NCBI GenBank assembly: GCA_026120035.1
Contig: JALRME010000001.1
Coordinates: 2,493,909 to 2,557,908 of the forward strand
Direction of reading: 5' to 3'
DNA length: 64,000 nucleotides
Source of the DNA: Coleophoma eucalyptorum
Lineage: Eukaryota; Ascomycota; Leotiomycetes; Helotiales; Dermateaceae
The position numbers and the translations under genes are program-made. Below are positions 34,226 through 46,667 of the stretch, piece after piece (positions within the stretch are counted from its first letter, which is position 1; the number at the start of each line of letters is the position of its first letter). Below the pieces are notes generated by a model, which was not told where the DNA came from, made no database searches, and saw only the letters and a program-made list of their open reading frames with translations.

Positions 34226-35425
34226 CTTGAATGGTAAAGTAGGGCGTTGGCGTTGACGCGATGCTCGGTTAATATAATTGCTCGAGATCAAGGGAATTGA
34301 GGACGTGGAACTGAGCTACGTGATGAAGTGCACGAGATACAGACAAAAAGGGTTTCAGATGCGAGATATCTGGGGGCGGAGAAGGAGAGTGAAGATGTTT
34401 ATCTACCTCGTGGCTCCACGATATGACCACTAGAGTGAACTCTAAGAGCTCAATTAAGCCCAGAAGTTAGATCAGCCAACCAGAAGCATGGTTCTCCGCG
34501 CTTGTCCAGAGTTGGGTGGGAATTACCTTTAGGATGCACGCTAACAGGACATTGGCTACTGGGCAAGCTGAAGAAAAGTATTGGCAAGAAGCCTGAACCT
34601 GCTCTTGACCTGGAACCCAAGATCTATACTTTGAAAGGTTCTTGTGCTGCGTGGGGATGTACCGTATGAGGCAGGAATTTACTTACAGTACATTGAAGAG
34701 ATTTCTTTTACTATCTGACGCTGCAATATGTCTTTCTTCCCGAGCAATCCGTGTTCAGCATTGTAGTGAACAGGCTCTATGACGATCAGGAAATTTAAGA
34801 TTTCTCATCGGGTATCGCCTCCTCTTTGGCAAACAAAGAAACAACAGGGGGGATTCGAAGTCATTGAAAGGAAAAATCCTTGCTAATCTTAAAAATCCTG
34901 TTGCACCGGTGGAAAGTTAGAGTGCTTGCAAGTAGTAAATTGCCTCACAATCCTCAGAGGGGTCGTAAGATCATGAACAAAACTGGAGATAGGCGACTGA
35001 CTGTTTCCCTCAACTCCGTCTGCCTTCTTCAGCTCCAATGACGGCACCCCTGCGATATATTAACCAGCAGTCCCTCGTCTTCCAGTCCAGTAAGCTGATC
35101 CTTGCACCAGCGCGCTTGCTTCCCCTTGTGTTGTGTCTCTGGGGGATCTGCCAAGCGAGAAGCAATAACCTTAAGTGCAGTAGGGGGAGCACTAAGCCAG
35201 ATCCTCCCTAATTGGTTCCTTTGTTGAAGCCCGGACCGCAGCCCAAATCTATCTTACCCAACTCTCGTTTTCTGTGTGCAAAACAAAACAAGCAGGATAC
35301 TTGTACTATGAATCCATAGGACGCGTAGCTGCGGTGCTTTCCAGTTCGCCTGCTACGTGCATTCCACCCATCACGATTGCCTCTCCTCGCTTAAACCCCT
35401 TGCGACTACAACAACGGGTGCAACG
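34226..35425. promoter_or_regulatory. Divergent intergenic region, CFEM (-) / MFS (+)
   Basis: The 1.2 kb between two divergent starts must hold both promoters. No ORF is supported. A TTATATTA-like element lies near 34270-34280 for the CFEM side. Confidence 0.45.
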
Positions 35426-37315
35426 ATGGGTTTGGGTGTGCTGAAAGACCATGTCTTGGACCATGTTCCTGGAACGACGAGATACTTCGATGACCCCGAG
35501 AGACCACAGGCTGCTACTGCAGCTTCTACCGGTTTGAAATGCGACACCTCCGGCCCTGTCCCGATCATCCTCGTGCCTCAACCAAGCGACGACCCCAACG
35601 ATCCTTTAGTATGTTGACCATAGCCTTCTCGAAGAACCAGATACTAATCTTTGCTCTGTAGAATTGGCCATTATGGAAACGCGATTCCATACTCCTCATT
35701 CTGTCCCTCGTCTCGGTCTTTGCGACTGCTCTGGGCCCTATTCTTGCTGCGAATACCTTGACCTTATCCCTCTTCTTCGAGCGGACTTTCACATCTGTAG
35801 CCCTCCTTACCGGATACTTTCTGCTTGGGGTTGGAGTAGCTGGAGTTTTATGTGTTCCATCGGCAAGAATATGGGGGAAGCGGCATCTCTTTCTGTGCGG
35901 AACGGTACTCTTGATCGGATCAAGTGCCTGGGGAGGAGCTTCTCGGAGCTATAAAAGTCTGCTATGGGCCAGAATCTTCCAAGGTGTTGGAACAGCACCC
36001 TTTGAAGCCCTGGTAAATGTCACGGTTGGTGACTTGTACTTTGTCCATGAACGTGGAAAGCGTATGGCCTTGACAAATCTGGCTGTCTTTGGAGGGGCCT
36101 TTTTCACACCTATTCTGGTCGGCAAAATCACTCATACTATTGGATGGCCATGGTCCTTTTACTTTGTTGCTATTTTCCTTGGAGCTTGCCTACCCTTTGT
36201 CATCCTCTTCGTCCCAGAAACCGCATATCGTCGTTCCCCCCATCTCAACATAGATCTAGCTTCTTCGGACGACGTTGAGCAGTATAGTAAGGACGAGCGT
36301 GGTCCTGAATTGGATTCCCATGAGGGTGAAGGACCAGCCGCTACTCAAGATATTTCTGGTATGCAATCTAGAAAAGTGCCAACGGCCGCCGAGAGCCAAC
36401 AGCTTGATAGTGAGGCTGCTCAAGGTACCAGTACGCCCAAGCAAAGTTTCAAGCAGAGCTTGATGCCTTTCAACGGCAGGAAATCTGACGAGAGCTTCTT
36501 GAAGCTGTTCCTGCGTCCATTCCCCTTGTTCGCACATCCCGCAATATTATGGGCTTGTTTGATCCAGGGCACCTTGATTGGATGGACTGTATTCATTGGT
36601 ATCATTCTTGCAGCCATTTTTCTCGGACCACCGCTTTTCTGGAACGAGGTTTCGGATGGATACGCATATACTGGTGCCTTCGTAGGCGCCGTATTAGGCT
36701 TTCTTCTTGCGGGCGGTCTAGCGGATTGGAGTGCAAAGTACATGACGCGTAAGAATGGCGGGATCTACGAGCCAGAGTTCCGGATATTGCTTGTGCTACC
36801 ACAAATGGTTATTGGAGGTGCTGGTCTTTACGGATTTGGAATCACTGCAGCAGGGGTGACTAAGTTCGGATGGGTAAGTTCTGCTATGTAGGCTTCCGCT
36901 TTGGATATTATCGCTAACAAAATCAAGTTCTGGCCTGTGTTCTTTTTCGCTCTCGAAGTAATGGGTATGGTCATTGGAGCCGTGGCAAGCTCTCTGTACA
37001 TCGTGGATGCACATCGCGATATTGCTATCGAGGCCTTCACCTGCATGATCATATTCAAGAACTTCTTCTCTTTTGGGCTTACTTGGAGCGCATACGAATG
37101 GCTAGTCCATAGTGGTGTTTACAAGACTTTTATGGTCATTTCAAGTGTACAGATTGTTATCTGTCTCTTGTCAGTTCCTATGTGTGAGTGTTTCCGTGTG
37201 GACCTTTTTACCCCAGATATATACTGACTTGGATTTTGAAATAGACGTATATGGGAAGAGGAATAGGAGTTTCTTTCATAGGCATAATATCTTGAAGATG
37301 ACTGGGTTGAATTAG
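35426..37315 (+). CDS. MFS transporter, DHA1-like drug:H+ antiporter
   Basis: Four exons (35426-35608, 35662-36873, 36928-37183, 37245-37315) join in phase to 573 residues. The start MGLGVLKD is preferred over an in-frame ATG 69 nt upstream because many relatives begin this way. After a hydrophilic N terminus (DPNDPLNWPLWKRD, the usual lead into TM1) come six membrane helices with RIFQGVGTAPFEALVNVTVGDLYF (given here as adjoining motifs RIFQGVG and TVGDLYF). A ~120-residue charged central loop and six more helices follow. The VPETAYRR segment after TM6 is typical of the family. These proton antiporters export toxic compounds or carry metabolites across the plasma membrane. The P450 gene follows in the same direction 532 bp downstream, which suggests, but does not prove, a joint detoxification or biosynthetic job. 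Confidence 0.85.
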
Positions 37316-37847
37316 CCATAGTAGCATGAACAGTATACATCAAGTTGAAATTGACTATACCATTGATATATGACCTTTCTATAGCATCGCTTCTAGTTTA
37401 GTTAGTAGGCACTAAATTTCCTAATGCTTGCACGAAGTTTTTTTTACGTCTGTATCAGTGACAGATACTCGATGTTTAAAGGGTTCTTACATCAGCACTA
37501 AAATTATATATACGTACATGCTCTCTATCCACCAATCACCATAAGCGCGTATTAATCCATGATAACTATCGTCATAGATAGATAAAACTTGAATTCACAT
37601 ATATTCTCATAATCACACTATCAAAAATCCCTTCCTAGCGGTAGAATTCTGTGTTGTCTAAAAATCTCGCGGGAATCTTGACATCGCTAAGCGATTGAAG
37701 ATTGAGGGCTTAACTATATCAAATTCACATTTGCTAGATTTGCAAGGCGTGACGGAATAATTTGAAGGAATTATCTACTAAACTTCTTCGGACTACAACC
37801 AGAGCTCAAACCCAATCCTACTTGAATTCAGAGACAGAAATCCAACC
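37316..37847. other. Intergenic between MFS and P450
   Basis: These 532 bp are AT-rich, with TATATATA-like stretches near 37506-37516. They presumably carry the MFS 3' UTR and the P450 promoter. No ORF is supported. Confidence 0.5.
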
Positions 37848-39779
37848 ATGGCCTTCACAAACCTCTGGGTACAAACCCAACAGATAGAACCCTCAACCTG
37901 GCTCTCACTGTCTATCGTGGGACTAATAACTTATCTCATCAGCATTCGCTCTCTAACACCACTACGCACCATCCCAGGTCCCTTCCTCGCCAGCATCACC
38001 CGTCTATGGATCTTCGCCCAACAAACCCGTCTCAAGCGTCAAGATCTCGATCGCTCGTTGCACGCCCGCTATGGACCAATCGTGCGCATCTCACCCAAGG
38101 AGGTGATTGTCTCGAGCCCGGAATCATTCAGGATCATCTATGCCGCCGGCAGCAAGTTCGTCAAGGCCGAGTGGTACCAAGCCACGGGCGACGGCGGCTG
38201 GACGGGGGACGACGGTCTGGATTTCTTGAATGAGATGGATATGGAGAAGTATCGTGTCCAGCGACGCTTGATTGGGCCGGCGTATACGGCAGATGCGATG
38301 AAGGATGTGGAGGGGAACTTGAATGCTATTCTGGAGAAAAATGTAGCGATTATGCGGGGGAGAGAGGGCATGGATGTGAATGTTGATGATTTCTTCAATA
38401 TGTTTGCTGTTGGTGAGTTTTCGGTTCGTTGCTCGAGCTTATATTTTTGACGACATCTAGATTGTCTTTCCCAAGCAACCTTCTCAAAACCCAAGGGCCT
38501 GGTTGAAGCTAACAAGGACGATGGTACGATTGGATTAGTTAAGGGCGCGTGGAAATTCATGCACCTGATCGGCTTCTACCCAGAGATTTTCAAGGCTGTT
38601 CTCTGGGTTACTCATCGCATTATCAATCCTGGCGGTTCATTGCTGGCTTATATCAAGCCCCGGTTGAGAGCCACCGTCATAACTGCTGATAAGACAGGTG
38701 TCAAGGATACGATTCAGAATGCCTTTGCTGTACGTGCTTACACTTCTGGGTCTGGCAGATTCTACGTAGACATGCTGATACATGATTGATCTTTGAATAG
38801 TGGTGCATGGCCGAGATCCAGAAGCGCAAAGAGAACCCCGAGCCCATTCCCGAACATGCTCCAGACATTGCAAGCAAGCTCTTCCAGATCCAAGCCAGCA
38901 AGCCTGGCTTGAAAGACCACTGGCTTCGCAACATTGTGCTAACTAATTTTGGCGCTGGAGGAGAGACAACAGCTATAGTGGTCAGTACGTTAGTCATAGC
39001 ACTAATGAGCCACCCGGAGTACATGAAACGGGTGCGCGAAGAGATTGATACTGCGAACCGCGAGGGCAAGTTGGGGAGTCCCCCAAGATTGAGGGATTTG
39101 AGGGAGCATCTGCCATTTTTGGAGGCTTGCTTGAATGAAAGCATGCGCTTGCATCCTGTCATTGGCATGTCTTTGATGAGAGTTGTCCCCGAAGGTGGTT
39201 GTACGCTCGAGGGCCATTTCTTGCCTGCAGGAGTATGTTCATCCAGTCTGCTTGCGCTTGGCAGCAGCAAAGATAACTTGGGTTGTGCTTGTTCAAAGGA
39301 ACTAACGTGTGCTGTAGACAATTGTTGGTATCAATCCATGGGTTATTTCGCGAGATAAAACCCTCTACGGCCAGGATGCCGACGAATGGCGCCCGGAGCG
39401 TTGGCTTGAATATGATGCAGATAAGCTTAAATCACTTGGTGAGGTTCTCTCGTGGCAGACGAAACCTTTCAACAAACCTCAGAGACGTCTGCTGACACCG
39501 GTGTTTTAGAAACGTACAATCTCTCCTTCGGCACCGGTGCACGTTCTTGTCCAGGAAAGCGTAAGAGCCACTTTTGTTTACTAAGGGCCTTCAAAACCCA
39601 GCTTTGAAATACTAACTTAAATACCAGACTTGGCTCAAGCAATCTATTATAAGATGATTCCGATGCTTTTTATGAACTTTGATTGGTCATTCGCAGAACC
39701 AGATGCCAAACGTGTCATTGAATCTACCTTTAGTACGAGATACATCAACCTGATGGTAAGATGGAAGAACAGGGTCTAA
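37848..39779 (+). CDS. Cytochrome P450 monooxygenase
   Basis: Six exons (37848-38412, 38461-38729, 38801-39232, 39318-39438, 39510-39560, 39628-39779) join in phase to 529 residues, a normal length for a microsomal P450. The N terminus has a membrane anchor (WLSLSIVGLITYLISI) and a proline hinge (TIPGPF). The I-helix motif is AGGETT, the K-helix ExxR is ESMR, the PERF-like motif is PERW, and the haem-binding loop is FGTGARSCPG, with its Cys as thiolate ligand. All key residues are present, so the enzyme should be active. It acts at the ER with cytochrome P450 reductase. I cannot name the CYP family or substrate. Fungal P450s of this look (benzoate-4-monooxygenase- or pisatin-demethylase-like) take part in detoxification or secondary metabolism. 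Confidence 0.92.
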
Positions 39780-40384
39780 TCATGTTATCCGCTCGGGGGA
39801 ATGCAGACTCGACCAAAGGTTCAGGATATGAAAGCTCCAGCAACTGTTCTAGGGGGGTGGTTATAAATTACATGATAACAGGATAGACTGTCTGCAGTAA
39901 TCCACGTTATCGAAACATGAAAAATGTAGTGGAGATAATAATCCACCTAGCCACGTCTTCGGCGCGCTCCACAGAGCAGAGCGACACGAAGAAATTTTGA
40001 GTCTAACGACGTGAAATGGCCAAGTAGAAGTAGAAATCCTCCCCAACTATAGAATCTCGCCTCCACACAAGATCTATGTGATTTGCAGGTACCAGCGAAA
40101 TCCTTTGTTGGCTCTCATCTGAGAGTTTGTTGTACCGCATGGAATACAGAGTTTCAAGGATTGATCTCGCCTTGTACTCCACCTTGTCCCGCGGAAAATA
40201 AGACAGAAAGAAAGAAAAGTTGATACAGAGTCTATAAAGCCGACGTAAAGTTGGTCACTTAGGGATCCAATCCTCACAGTACTTACTAACTCCTAGTATT
40301 TGGAACCGCATCCTCATTTTGTATCCTGCTTGTCGTTATTCTTTTGGGGTATCTGATTTTACTAGTACACGGCTGCTAAAAAGA
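39780..40384. other. Convergent 3' spacer
   Basis: About 600 bp separate the P450 (+) stop from the Nup37-like (-) stop. Only short ORFs occur and no feature is recognised. Confidence 0.5.
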
Positions 40385-42321
40385 TTATCGCTGGATTTTC
40401 TTTTTCTTGAACAAGCCACCACCACTGTTGCCACCATCCATCATTGCAAGAGCTTGGTCTATGCCTACAACATCAAGCTCACCACTATCGCTATCCTTTC
40501 TCGCAACCAAGGCTGAGCGTGTAGAGATCAGTGGCTGCGAGCTGATCTTGCCTGAGAATAGTATCGTGAAACGGTGCTCGCCGATTATGGTGATCTCCGT
40601 TGGCAGTCCTCCAGAACTGCTCGGCCGTTCAGATTGGTCTATACCCATGCAACGTTCACCCTGTAGGTTAATACCTTCGAGTTTGATAAGTCGAGAGCCG
40701 ATATTGCTGTTGAAGATGCCGCTTGCTCTACCTGATGTCTTGCCAGCATTCGCTTTCCAGTATTTCGAAATGCTTGGGATGACAGCGAAAGTCTCTCCTA
40801 GCCAGAACGCTACGGACTCTTCTGGTATAGCAGTTGATGAGGTTGGCAATAGTTCAAGAACAGAGATCTCTCCACAACCAGATCCTGATTGCCCACTTCT
40901 GCTGGTGCTGAACAAGTCTACTGATTTCCTTGTCCCCGGTGTCATTGGCACGAATCTGGATGAAGAAGTCTTTGGAGCAACGCTAGGCGCCAAGGCTGAT
41001 TTCGAAGAATTTTCGATCCAGCCTGATATGCTGTAGGCAGATCGGGAACCACCTTTGAGACTTTGACGACCAAGCAACCCCGAAGATGATCCTGGTCCAA
41101 CACCTTCAATGTCCCATATAGCCCATTCTCCATCGTGGAAAAGAGCTATAACGCCTCCGCCACCACCAATCCACTTTGCATCGATCACCAACTTTCTTCC
41201 AAATCCTGCATGTGCACCAACAGGGGGATCCTTCTGAAAGGCAGGATAGAGGGACAAGAGCCAAGATCCTTGCTCAGCAGAGACATCCTCAGCACCATCA
41301 TCCGAAGGTGTTCTAATCAGTAATCTGTAGTCATAGATTCGGCAGGCGCCGGTCGAATCAGCGACAAGAAGGTGGCTTGAGCGTACTTCGGAGAGTGATG
41401 GATTGAAGCTAATAGACTTGGCTGGAGAGGATAGATAGATCGTTTGGAACGGACGGAATGGGTCGTTCATAGACCTAACAGGAATACGGAATAGGAGTAA
41501 AAGACCTGTGACTTCTTGTGAATGTGATGCCACGACAATATGTGCTTCAGACTTCGACCCAGCCTTGGCCCCTGAGATCTCTGCAGTCATAGAAATTCCA
41601 TCAGATGGCTTCTGATGCCCGCTAAGTAGCGCGACCGTCTCTCCCCATTTTCCTTTTCCTGCATGTGGTTCTGTAAAATCGGGTTGAAAGCTCTCTCGTG
41701 CCTTGCTCAAAGGAGATGGTGGTGTAAGAGGTAGAGTAACTAGGCGGATGTTGCCATCGGCGCATGCTGCAGCAAATACTATCTTCGACTTCAAAGAGAC
41801 CAGTGATTGCCATGATGCGCCTTCTGCTCTCAAGTATGAATGTGGAAGCAGTGCAAGATGTAGGACATCGGTACCGAAATATAGGTCTAGTACTTGGAGC
41901 ACGCCAGGGTATGGATTCAAAGGATCGATTTCAACTTCTTCGTCCTCAAATTCTGGCTTATCTTCAAATGGAGGACTAGCTGCAGCATCCTCGTCGTCTG
42001 AATCGAGTAGAACAACTGCATCATGGGTACCATTAGGCTTGCCCTTTGGTGCTGATGAATGTGCTTGCGGCTCCTTGAAAGATCTACCACCCCTCCATAC
42101 TACCTTGACGCCATTCTCCTGACCATAGATAACAACGGTTGAACCATTCGGTGAAAGTATAGGATAAGTTTTCGCGGCATGTATTCGATTCGGAAGCTCG
42201 TAACTGTTTTCAAACTTTAGCTTCAATCTCCTTGGGGAGCATTTGCAAATTTAAATACCAACCTCAGCTGTGTGTTCTGTTGGTTCTTGGAGACTCTGGG
42301 ACGAGGGAATAGGACCGCCAT
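40385..42321 (-). CDS. Nup37-like WD-repeat protein (nuclear pore)
   Basis: The main exon (42214-40385) lacks a good ATG at its 5' end. A first exon at 42321-42259 (MAVLFPRP...) spliced by a 44-nt GTATTT...AAAG intron restores an ATG in phase, giving 630 residues. The sequence starts SYELPNRIHAAKTYPILSPN, then STVVIYGQENGVKVVWRGGR. An acidic loop (DSDDED) follows, with beta-propeller-like strands such as FAAACADGNIRLVTLPL and SHLLVADSTGACRIYDYRLL. The C terminus is basic (FKKKK). The opening resembles fungal Nup37, a beta-propeller of the Y-shaped (Nup107-160) scaffold complex. I am fairly but not fully sure of that name. A generic conserved WD40 protein is the alternative. The first intron is short and has no clear branch point, so the start is the weakest part. 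Confidence 0.6.
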
Positions 42322-43035
42322 CGTCTGCGGGGCTGTAGAGCCAGTGAAGAGCGATTAAATGTAGGATTAGAGCTGGATGGTCAAAATGTCGTATTGTCGC
42401 GAGACGCGAACTGGTGTAGCCTGATCATGTGATCAGTACCTTACGCTATATCGCTTAGTAAGCAGACAGAGAACTAGAACGGCAAATGTTGCCAGCATTA
42501 GGATTATATTATAGGCAGCGACAAAGTATTTCCCGAAGCGGGACCAGTTACTATATCAAGTCATATTTCGTAAATGATAACGGAATAGCTATAAGCTTTC
42601 ATAGAGACTCTATAATTCAATTGACTTAAAGAATGGTAGCGTTCCATGCATTAAGAACCCTTCTAGCAGTCCGCTTCCAATTCAACCAGACTTTCGTCAT
42701 CATGAAATTTCATCAGGATAGATCTGGGTTGCAGTTCTACAATTAGAGGTTTCAATATATCCAAAATTAACAGCTAAGGGTTTAAATTCCACACAGTGTG
42801 TTATTAATATCAATAACAAGTCTGCAGGCAAAGTCACATTATAGCTACAGATGCCAACAATCTTTTAAGGTAGCGAGTAAGTTATTTCGGAGCAATTAAT
42901 ACAGCACTCGCCTTGAATCAACGAAGATATGTACAAGAAAGGAAGAGAAGAGAATATGTAAGAGAAAAATGCTGCAAAGTGGGAGTGTAGCTGACGTTGA
43001 TCAATTGACCTTGAAGCACCTCTCCATCATCCCGC
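42322..43035. other. Intergenic, no gene seen
   Basis: Seven hundred bases between the start of the Nup37-like gene (-) and the end of the endo-arabinanase gene (-). AT-rich in its right half (42520-42900), with no supported ORF. Confidence 0.5.
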
Positions 43036-44306
43036 TTACACGACTGGCCAACCACTACTCCAAGTGAGAGCATTCCAACCGAACAAGTAGTTTGCATCAG
43101 CAATACCATCATCTGTATCCGCATAATGGTAGTAGAGCACAAGACCCTTGCTCGTATCAGTAAACACACCCCTAGAGTTCTGAATTAGCACAGTAAAGGC
43201 GAAGTTATCATGCGAGATACTCACTGTCCACCAGGGCCATAAACAACGCCATGACTCTTGAGCAGGGTTGATCCACCACCAGCAGTGCAAGCTTTACCAT
43301 CTTTGTCGACCTACGTTGGGTAAATGTTTAGTATAGAGCATGGGTCGATCCGATGTGAAGAGAACTTACGAATGAACCAGTGGCCGAAGTCGAGCGGCAC
43401 ATAATGATTCGGTACTCTTCTCCTGCTGCAGGAAGACTGGTATCGTAACCACAACAGATCCCCGAAGAGATCAGAAGGTAGTAGTAGCCCGAGTAGTAGA
43501 ACATATAGCTACCTTCTTCAGCATGTGTTCCTGTCGCATTATACGCAAGTTGGTATGAGGTGCTACTCGGCGTTCCCAGCGCAGACGATACCGGAACCTG
43601 GTATATGTCTCCCCAGAATGATCCAAAGTTCAAGTAGTAGGAGCTACCGACTACTATGAGATTTGGATCAATTGCATTATAAGGCTTTCCGGTAGTCGAT
43701 GCAACTCCGGTTGCGCCATGATCAGTCCAACTGCCAACTTCCATGGTCGTGGATGTTGCAACGCCGATGTCAGAAACTTGGGACCCGAAACTGGAGACAG
43801 CATAGAACAAATAGTATGTACCGCTGACATAGTGGACATCTGGAGCCTATCGTTGGAGTTAGCTTGGGTCACAATCGATGAGCAGTTAACTTGCCCATAG
43901 GTCGGATCCATCATTTCCTGTAACGGAGATTTTGGAACCACTTGAGAGAACATATCCATTAATTGTCCATGGACCAGATAGTGAACTCGCAGTGGTGATT
44001 TGGATGCCACTACCAGTATCAAAGCGGAAGTAAGTTCCGTCGGAGACTCTTTGTATCACGGAAGGATCATGAGACCAACTAAAGATATTGTGATCAGCAG
44101 TCCATCCACTTTCGCAAAAGCAAAGACAGATTTCAAGATCATTTTCTCCTCATGGGGCTATTCTGATCCCGAACCCTGCTTGGCGAACCGAAGATATTCA
44201 TCGGGATGTCTACTTACCATGCTCCCGAACAAGCTCCTGGGCTGCCATAAGCATTGACCAGAGCACCGCAGAGCAACGGCAGAACAGAAAGTAGCTTCTT
44301 CAGCAT
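43036..44306 (-). CDS. abnA: Secreted GH43 endo-1,5-alpha-L-arabinanase
   Basis: Five exons (44306-44218, 44078-43895, 43846-43370, 43310-43225, 43171-43036) join in phase to 323 residues. A signal peptide ([15 protein letters not shown]) precedes the five-bladed GH43 propeller. The three acidic residues expected of the family are all visible: Asp in WSHDPSV (base), Asp in [10 protein letters not shown] (pKa modulator) and Glu in [10 protein letters not shown] (acid). [20 protein letters not shown] is a strongly conserved strand pair in arabinanases. The enzyme should cut alpha-1,5-arabinan side chains of plant pectin outside the cell. Intron 2 begins with GC rather than GT (ATGG|GCAAGT...GATAG). 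With a GT donor the conserved LWAPDVHY motif would break. The gene is divergent from a second GH43 gene, 1.2 kb away, which should act on its products. Confidence 0.92.
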
Positions 44307-45535
44307 TTTGGGAAATTTTGGAATTTTGCGAATGCAGCGACCATCTCAAGGGCTGAGGAATGATCTCCATTTCTAACATGTTGATATAGGGCAGAAAGTG
44401 AGAGGGGAAGCCATATCGGTATCTTACTTGTCTAGGAGGGATGGATTAATAGATCCTCAAAGGTACATAATTCCTCGAATGGCATCTACTTTTGCGAGTA
44501 TCCTTTGCTCTATACTCGGTCATAGCTCACTGGTAAATACAAGGATGGGCACCGCCTCGGGACACACCAGTATGTCTTGTCCCCCGCACAGCTGCATATT
44601 TCGATAGCGGACGGGAGACAACGCTTTGGCCAATCCGCATCGACAAGAAATATGCCTGACGTAAGGCTCCGGTTTCATGTTGAGATAACAGTGAGGTCGC
44701 ACTGGCTGTAATGTACCTGAAAGCCTACCTCGGCCATGGCACTGCACAGCGTATTCTAGCGGACAGCTCGCTTATTGGGTATTTGGCCCGCCTCATGTTG
44801 CCTCGTACTGTAGTTGTTTAACTTTACCCACTTTACTGTAAAATGTGCCGGTAGTGACAATTGGTGGAGATAATCGGAATAATGTCCCTTTGGGGATATA
44901 TTTATATTGCTTTGGTATGGAATCGGGAAAGCGGAGACACCGCAGCTCGGATACATAATAATTTACGAGCTTCCCTTAACTCTCTTTACAACCTTAATCT
45001 GATGCTGGGCCTAATTTCCCAGCCTATCAGATGGTCTCAACTATTTCGCTCTTTGGTACTTCATACAAAACAAGCTTTCTTTGCTGCCAGCACAAATGTC
45101 TGTGGCAGGGAATAAACATTACACTCTACCTTCATGATTGGAGCATTTGTTTCTCTTTCCTTCCGTCGGGGTGAAGTTTACTAGCTCGACTTGGTCTGCT
45201 GATGGTTGCAAATTTGATATTTAATGCGGGTACTTCTCTACACGTAAATCAATAGATGCGCACGAATAGTGATTTAGAAGACTCTCATGGGAATTACGCA
45301 CAAGCTGCAGGCACAATCACGGCCGAAGCGATAGTGAAATGAGAGTTCGCACGAATAGTGTGTTGAAAAGCTCTTATTGATACTGCACATCATCACAGGC
45401 ACGATAAGTACCGAATGTAAGTAGGGCCCGAAATTGGTATTGCCTTATGTTAGTTAGCAATGAAAGGAAGCGAACCTCCCTCTACATTTGAGGGTGTAAT
45501 ACACATTTCTAAGCTTCTAAGCTATCGTCATTACC
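44307..45535. promoter_or_regulatory. Shared promoter region of the arabinan gene pair
   Basis: The starts of the two divergent GH43 genes face away from this 1.2 kb. It holds no supported ORF. A diverged tandem duplication (45259-~45410) lies ~125-275 bp upstream of the exo-enzyme start. Joint control by an arabinose-responsive factor is an inference from position and shared pathway. Confidence 0.55.
45259..45410. repeat. Diverged 89-bp tandem duplication in promoter
   Basis: The 13-mer CGCACGAATAGTG occurs at 45259-45271 and again at 45348-45360. The following ~45 bp also align with scattered changes: both copies continue with a CTCT..AT block, a GCACA block and CAGGCAC (G/A)AT. The second copy is a few bases shorter after the CTCT block. 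The duplication lies wholly in noncoding DNA. Confidence 0.8.
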
Positions 45536-46667
45536 ATGGCACGTTTTCTCTCTGCTCTTGTTGCTCTCTTGAGCCTCTTCCAATTCGCAACAGCAGCGAC
45601 ATATTCGAACCCTATTCGTAGCCCGGATGGATCTGATCCATTTATAGTATATACGGGGGGATATTATTATTTCTTAACGACGACTTGGACCGATGTCGAG
45701 ATTACTCGCGCGACGACTTTAGAAGGATTGAAGACAGGAACCAAGAAATTGGTATACAGTACCTCGACTGCTTCGAGATGCTGTAACGTTTGGTCGCCTG
45801 AGGTGCACTATATCGATGGAGTGTGAGTTTTTTATATCGGGTGCGGTGCTAGGATTTACTAACGAGGATACCTAGGTGGTATATCTACTATACAGCGGGC
45901 ATAAGTGCAGATCTTACAGGGCAGCGCATCAATGTTCTCACTGGTAAATACCCATTTCCGTCAAAATAGCAGCACATCCTGACTCTCAAACCAAGGTGGA
46001 GCAACGCCTTGGGATACATTCACCTACACTGGCCAACTTTTCGGCGAATGGAGTATCGATGCAACGGTCCTTCGCTTCACAACTGGGAACTACCTCGTGT
46101 TCAGCTGCATGGCAAATTCGCAGCAATGCCTCTGCATCGCACCTCTAACCACACCAACATCCATTGGCACCGTCGAAGTGCTATCATACCCGACGAATGC
46201 CTGGGAGCAAGTGGGCGCAGCGGTCAATGAGGCACCAGCAGCACTGTACTACGGCGGCAAAACGATGCTGACATATTCTGCTTCCTATTGCTGGACCGCA
46301 AGTTATCAGCTAGGTTTGTTGACGTGGAATGGTGGCGATCCGATGTTGAGGGCTTCGTGGGTGAAGACCGGACCTGTTTTTAGTTCTGCCAATGGGAATT
46401 ATGGAACTGGTAGTAACGGGTATCCACCCCCTTTGATATACGATACTAAGGATGAAGTTGCTGATAGATTAAATTTGTAGGTTCTTCACCAGTCCCGACG
46501 GCACACAGATTTGGAACGTCTTCCATGCGGACTCCAGTTCTGCTGGTGCATGCGACAGCACAAGGTACGCGATGGCAGAAATCGTGAACTGGAATTCTGA
46601 CGGCACACCTAATTTTGGGACGGCTCCCACAAAAGGCGTAACTCTTACTGGACCTTCGGGTGAATAG
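45536..46667 (+). CDS. Secreted GH43 alpha-L-arabinofuranosidase-like enzyme
   Basis: Four exons (45536-45822, 45876-45943, 45996-46419, 46481-46667) join in phase to 321 residues. A signal peptide (LSALVALLSLFQFATA) is followed by the GH43 propeller. NPIRSPDGSDPFIVYTGGYYYF has the catalytic base Asp (given as SDPFIV). VWSPEVHYIDG is the second conserved strand, SIDATVLRF carries the likely modulator Asp, and NEAPAALYYGGKTMLTYSAS has the likely acid Glu. FFTSPDGTQIWNVFHA near the end is also typical. The pattern resembles exo-acting alpha-1,5-arabinofuranosidases, which release arabinose from the ends of arabinan chains. Beside the endo-arabinanase it would complete extracellular arabinan breakdown. 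The exact bond specificity within GH43 cannot be settled by eye. The intron 1 branch is TTTACTAACG, a strong match. Confidence 0.88.

Noticed and set aside
37848..39779. Secondary-metabolite gene cluster around the P450 and MFS
   Set aside because: No polyketide synthase, NRPS, terpene cyclase or other backbone gene occurs anywhere in the window.
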